This document shows positions 4,392-5,188 of a stretch of 5,188 nucleotides of DNA, piece after piece (within the stretch, counting starts at the first letter, position 1; the number at the start of each line of letters is the position of its first letter). The notes under the pieces are model-generated. The model worked only from the letters and a program-made list of their open reading frames with translations. It ran no database searches and was not told the origin of the DNA. A program made the translations under genes and the position numbers. Origin of the DNA: an uncultured Clostridium sp. (lineage in GTDB: Bacteria; Bacillota; Clostridia; Lachnospirales; Lachnospiraceae). The stretch covers positions 1 to 5,188 of the forward strand of contig UQXF01000139.1 in the NCBI GenBank assembly GCA_900544905.1. Direction: 5' to 3'.

Positions 4392-5188
4392 TCATAGCTT
4401 CCAACTGATGGATTTCTCCCTGCACTTCAAAAAAGTACGATAAATCCCTTCTTTTTCTGCTAATTCCTTATGGGTTCCCTTTTGAACAATATGGCCTTGA
4501 TCAATGACAATAATTTGATCTGCCGTCCGAACAGTAGACAACCTGTGAGCGATAGAAATTAGTGTTTTATTTTTCGTCAATTCAAAAATTGCGTCCAAAA
4601 GAGCTTTTTCATTTTCCGGGTCTACGCTGGATGTCGCTTCATCCAAAATAACGATGGGCGCGTCTTTCAATATCGCCCTTGCTATTGAAATTCTCTGTTT
4701 TTCTCCCCCAGACAAAGTGGAACCTGCTTCTCCTATCATTGTTTCATAGCCTTGTGGGAGCGCCTCTATAAAATCATGGCAGCGGGCCCTTTTAGCGGCC
4801 TCTACCACCTCCGCATGGGTCGCGTTAGGTTTTCCGAATTTGATGTTATTTTCAATCGTATCATTAAACAGATACACCTTTTGGAATACCATACTTACAT
4901 ATGATAAAAGGCTATCACAAGTAAATTCTTTTACATCGTGTCCTCCAATTTTAACACTTCCAGAATTTACGTCCCAAAATCTTGCAATCATATTACACAA
5001 AGTTGTTTTCCCTGAACCTGACGGCCCAACGATAGCACAAGTAGAGTTCTGTGGGATTTTCAAGGTGATTCCATCTAAAACCGGACGGCTGTCATAAGCG
5101 AAAATAACATCTTTCAGTTCAATCTCATATGATTTCAGGACAATATCCTTTCCGTCTCCATCTAAAACCGGTATATCTGCTGTCTCTT
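4392..5188 (-). CDS. ABC half-transporter, ATPase domain (partial, 5' end off window)
   Basis: The last 264 residues of an exporter-fold ABC protein; the frame stays open to the window edge, so the N-terminal membrane domain is missing only because of the cut. Motifs, counting from the edge: A-loop region near FAYDSRP (29-35), Walker A GPSGSGKTT (54-62), Q-loop FQ (101-102), signature LSGGEKQ (158-164), Walker B IVILDEA (178-184), D-loop SSVDPENE, switch His214. All catalytic residues are present. YLFNDTIENNI after the Q-loop is typical of fused membrane-ATPase proteins. A TTG at 5063 is an internal codon, not a start. Beside an ECF importer and a DtxR regulator, the closest functional analogues are YbtP/YbtQ and IrtA/IrtB siderophore importers; a drug or peptide exporter cannot be excluded. 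A partner half-transporter probably lies just beyond the edge. Confidence 0.9.
   Translation of the reverse strand, partial: ETADIPVLDGDGKDIVLKSYEIELKDVIFAYDSRPVLDGITLKIPQNSTCAIVGPSGSGKTTLCNMIARFWDVNSGSVKIGGHDVKEFTCDSLLSYVSMVFQKVYLFNDTIENNIKFGKPNATHAEVVEAAKRARCHDFIEALPQGYETMIGEAGSTLSGGEKQRISIARAILKDAPIVILDEATSSVDPENEKALLDAIFELTKNKTLISIAHRLSTVRTADQIIVIDQGHIVQKGTHKELAEKEGIYRTFLKCREKSISWKL

Noticed and set aside
4840..5097. 85-aa plus-strand ORF
   Set aside because: Antisense shadow of the ABC half-transporter.
1..5188. CRISPR array, tRNA, rRNA, insertion sequence
   Set aside because: No regularly spaced repeats, no cloverleaf or rRNA signature, and no transposase frame or terminal inverted repeats were seen.

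Overview
The window looks like part of an integrative/conjugative element of the Tn916 family in a low-to-mid GC Firmicute, probably a gut clostridium or a streptococcus/enterococcus relative. The main evidence is a convergent pair: an Orf9-like XRE regulator (484-816, +) and an Orf6-like 'cysteine-rich KTR' protein (867-1040, -), with a strong hairpin terminator between them. As I recall the Tn916 map, orf6 and orf9 are arranged this way just downstream of tet(M). Shine-Dalgarno sequences are strong and the start codons are ATG or GTG.

Left region (1-483): no conventional protein gene. It looks like a control region. On the minus strand there is a perfect TATAAT inside a 7-bp inverted repeat, close upstream of the XRE gene. 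Further left are several hairpins, a 20-codon ORF whose ribosome-binding site lies inside a 13-bp stem, a 14-codon ORF, and a terminator-like hairpin immediately after it. This reads as the 5' leader of a leftward transcript whose gene lies off the left edge, probably controlled by the XRE protein.

Middle (484-1171): the XRE regulator, the shared terminator, the KTR protein, then a 131-bp spacer with a four-codon mini-ORF behind a full Shine-Dalgarno and a long imperfect hairpin.

Right (1172-5188): an AT-richer, tightly packed minus-strand operon. In transcription order it holds the C-terminal part of an exporter-fold ABC half-transporter (cut by the window end), a fused double-ATPase EcfA, EcfT, an MptD/Trep_Strep-type S component and a DtxR/MntR-like metal-dependent regulator. 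The three ECF parts make a complete energy-coupling-factor importer. With the ABC half-transporter and the metalloregulator, the most likely job is uptake of a metal or metal chelate (siderophore-like). The set resembles the transport and regulator genes of the streptococcal equibactin locus. The substrate is inferred, not shown.

Overall, a metal-uptake cassette sits where Tn916 carries tet(M), next to a compact regulatory leader that is the least explained part of the window.
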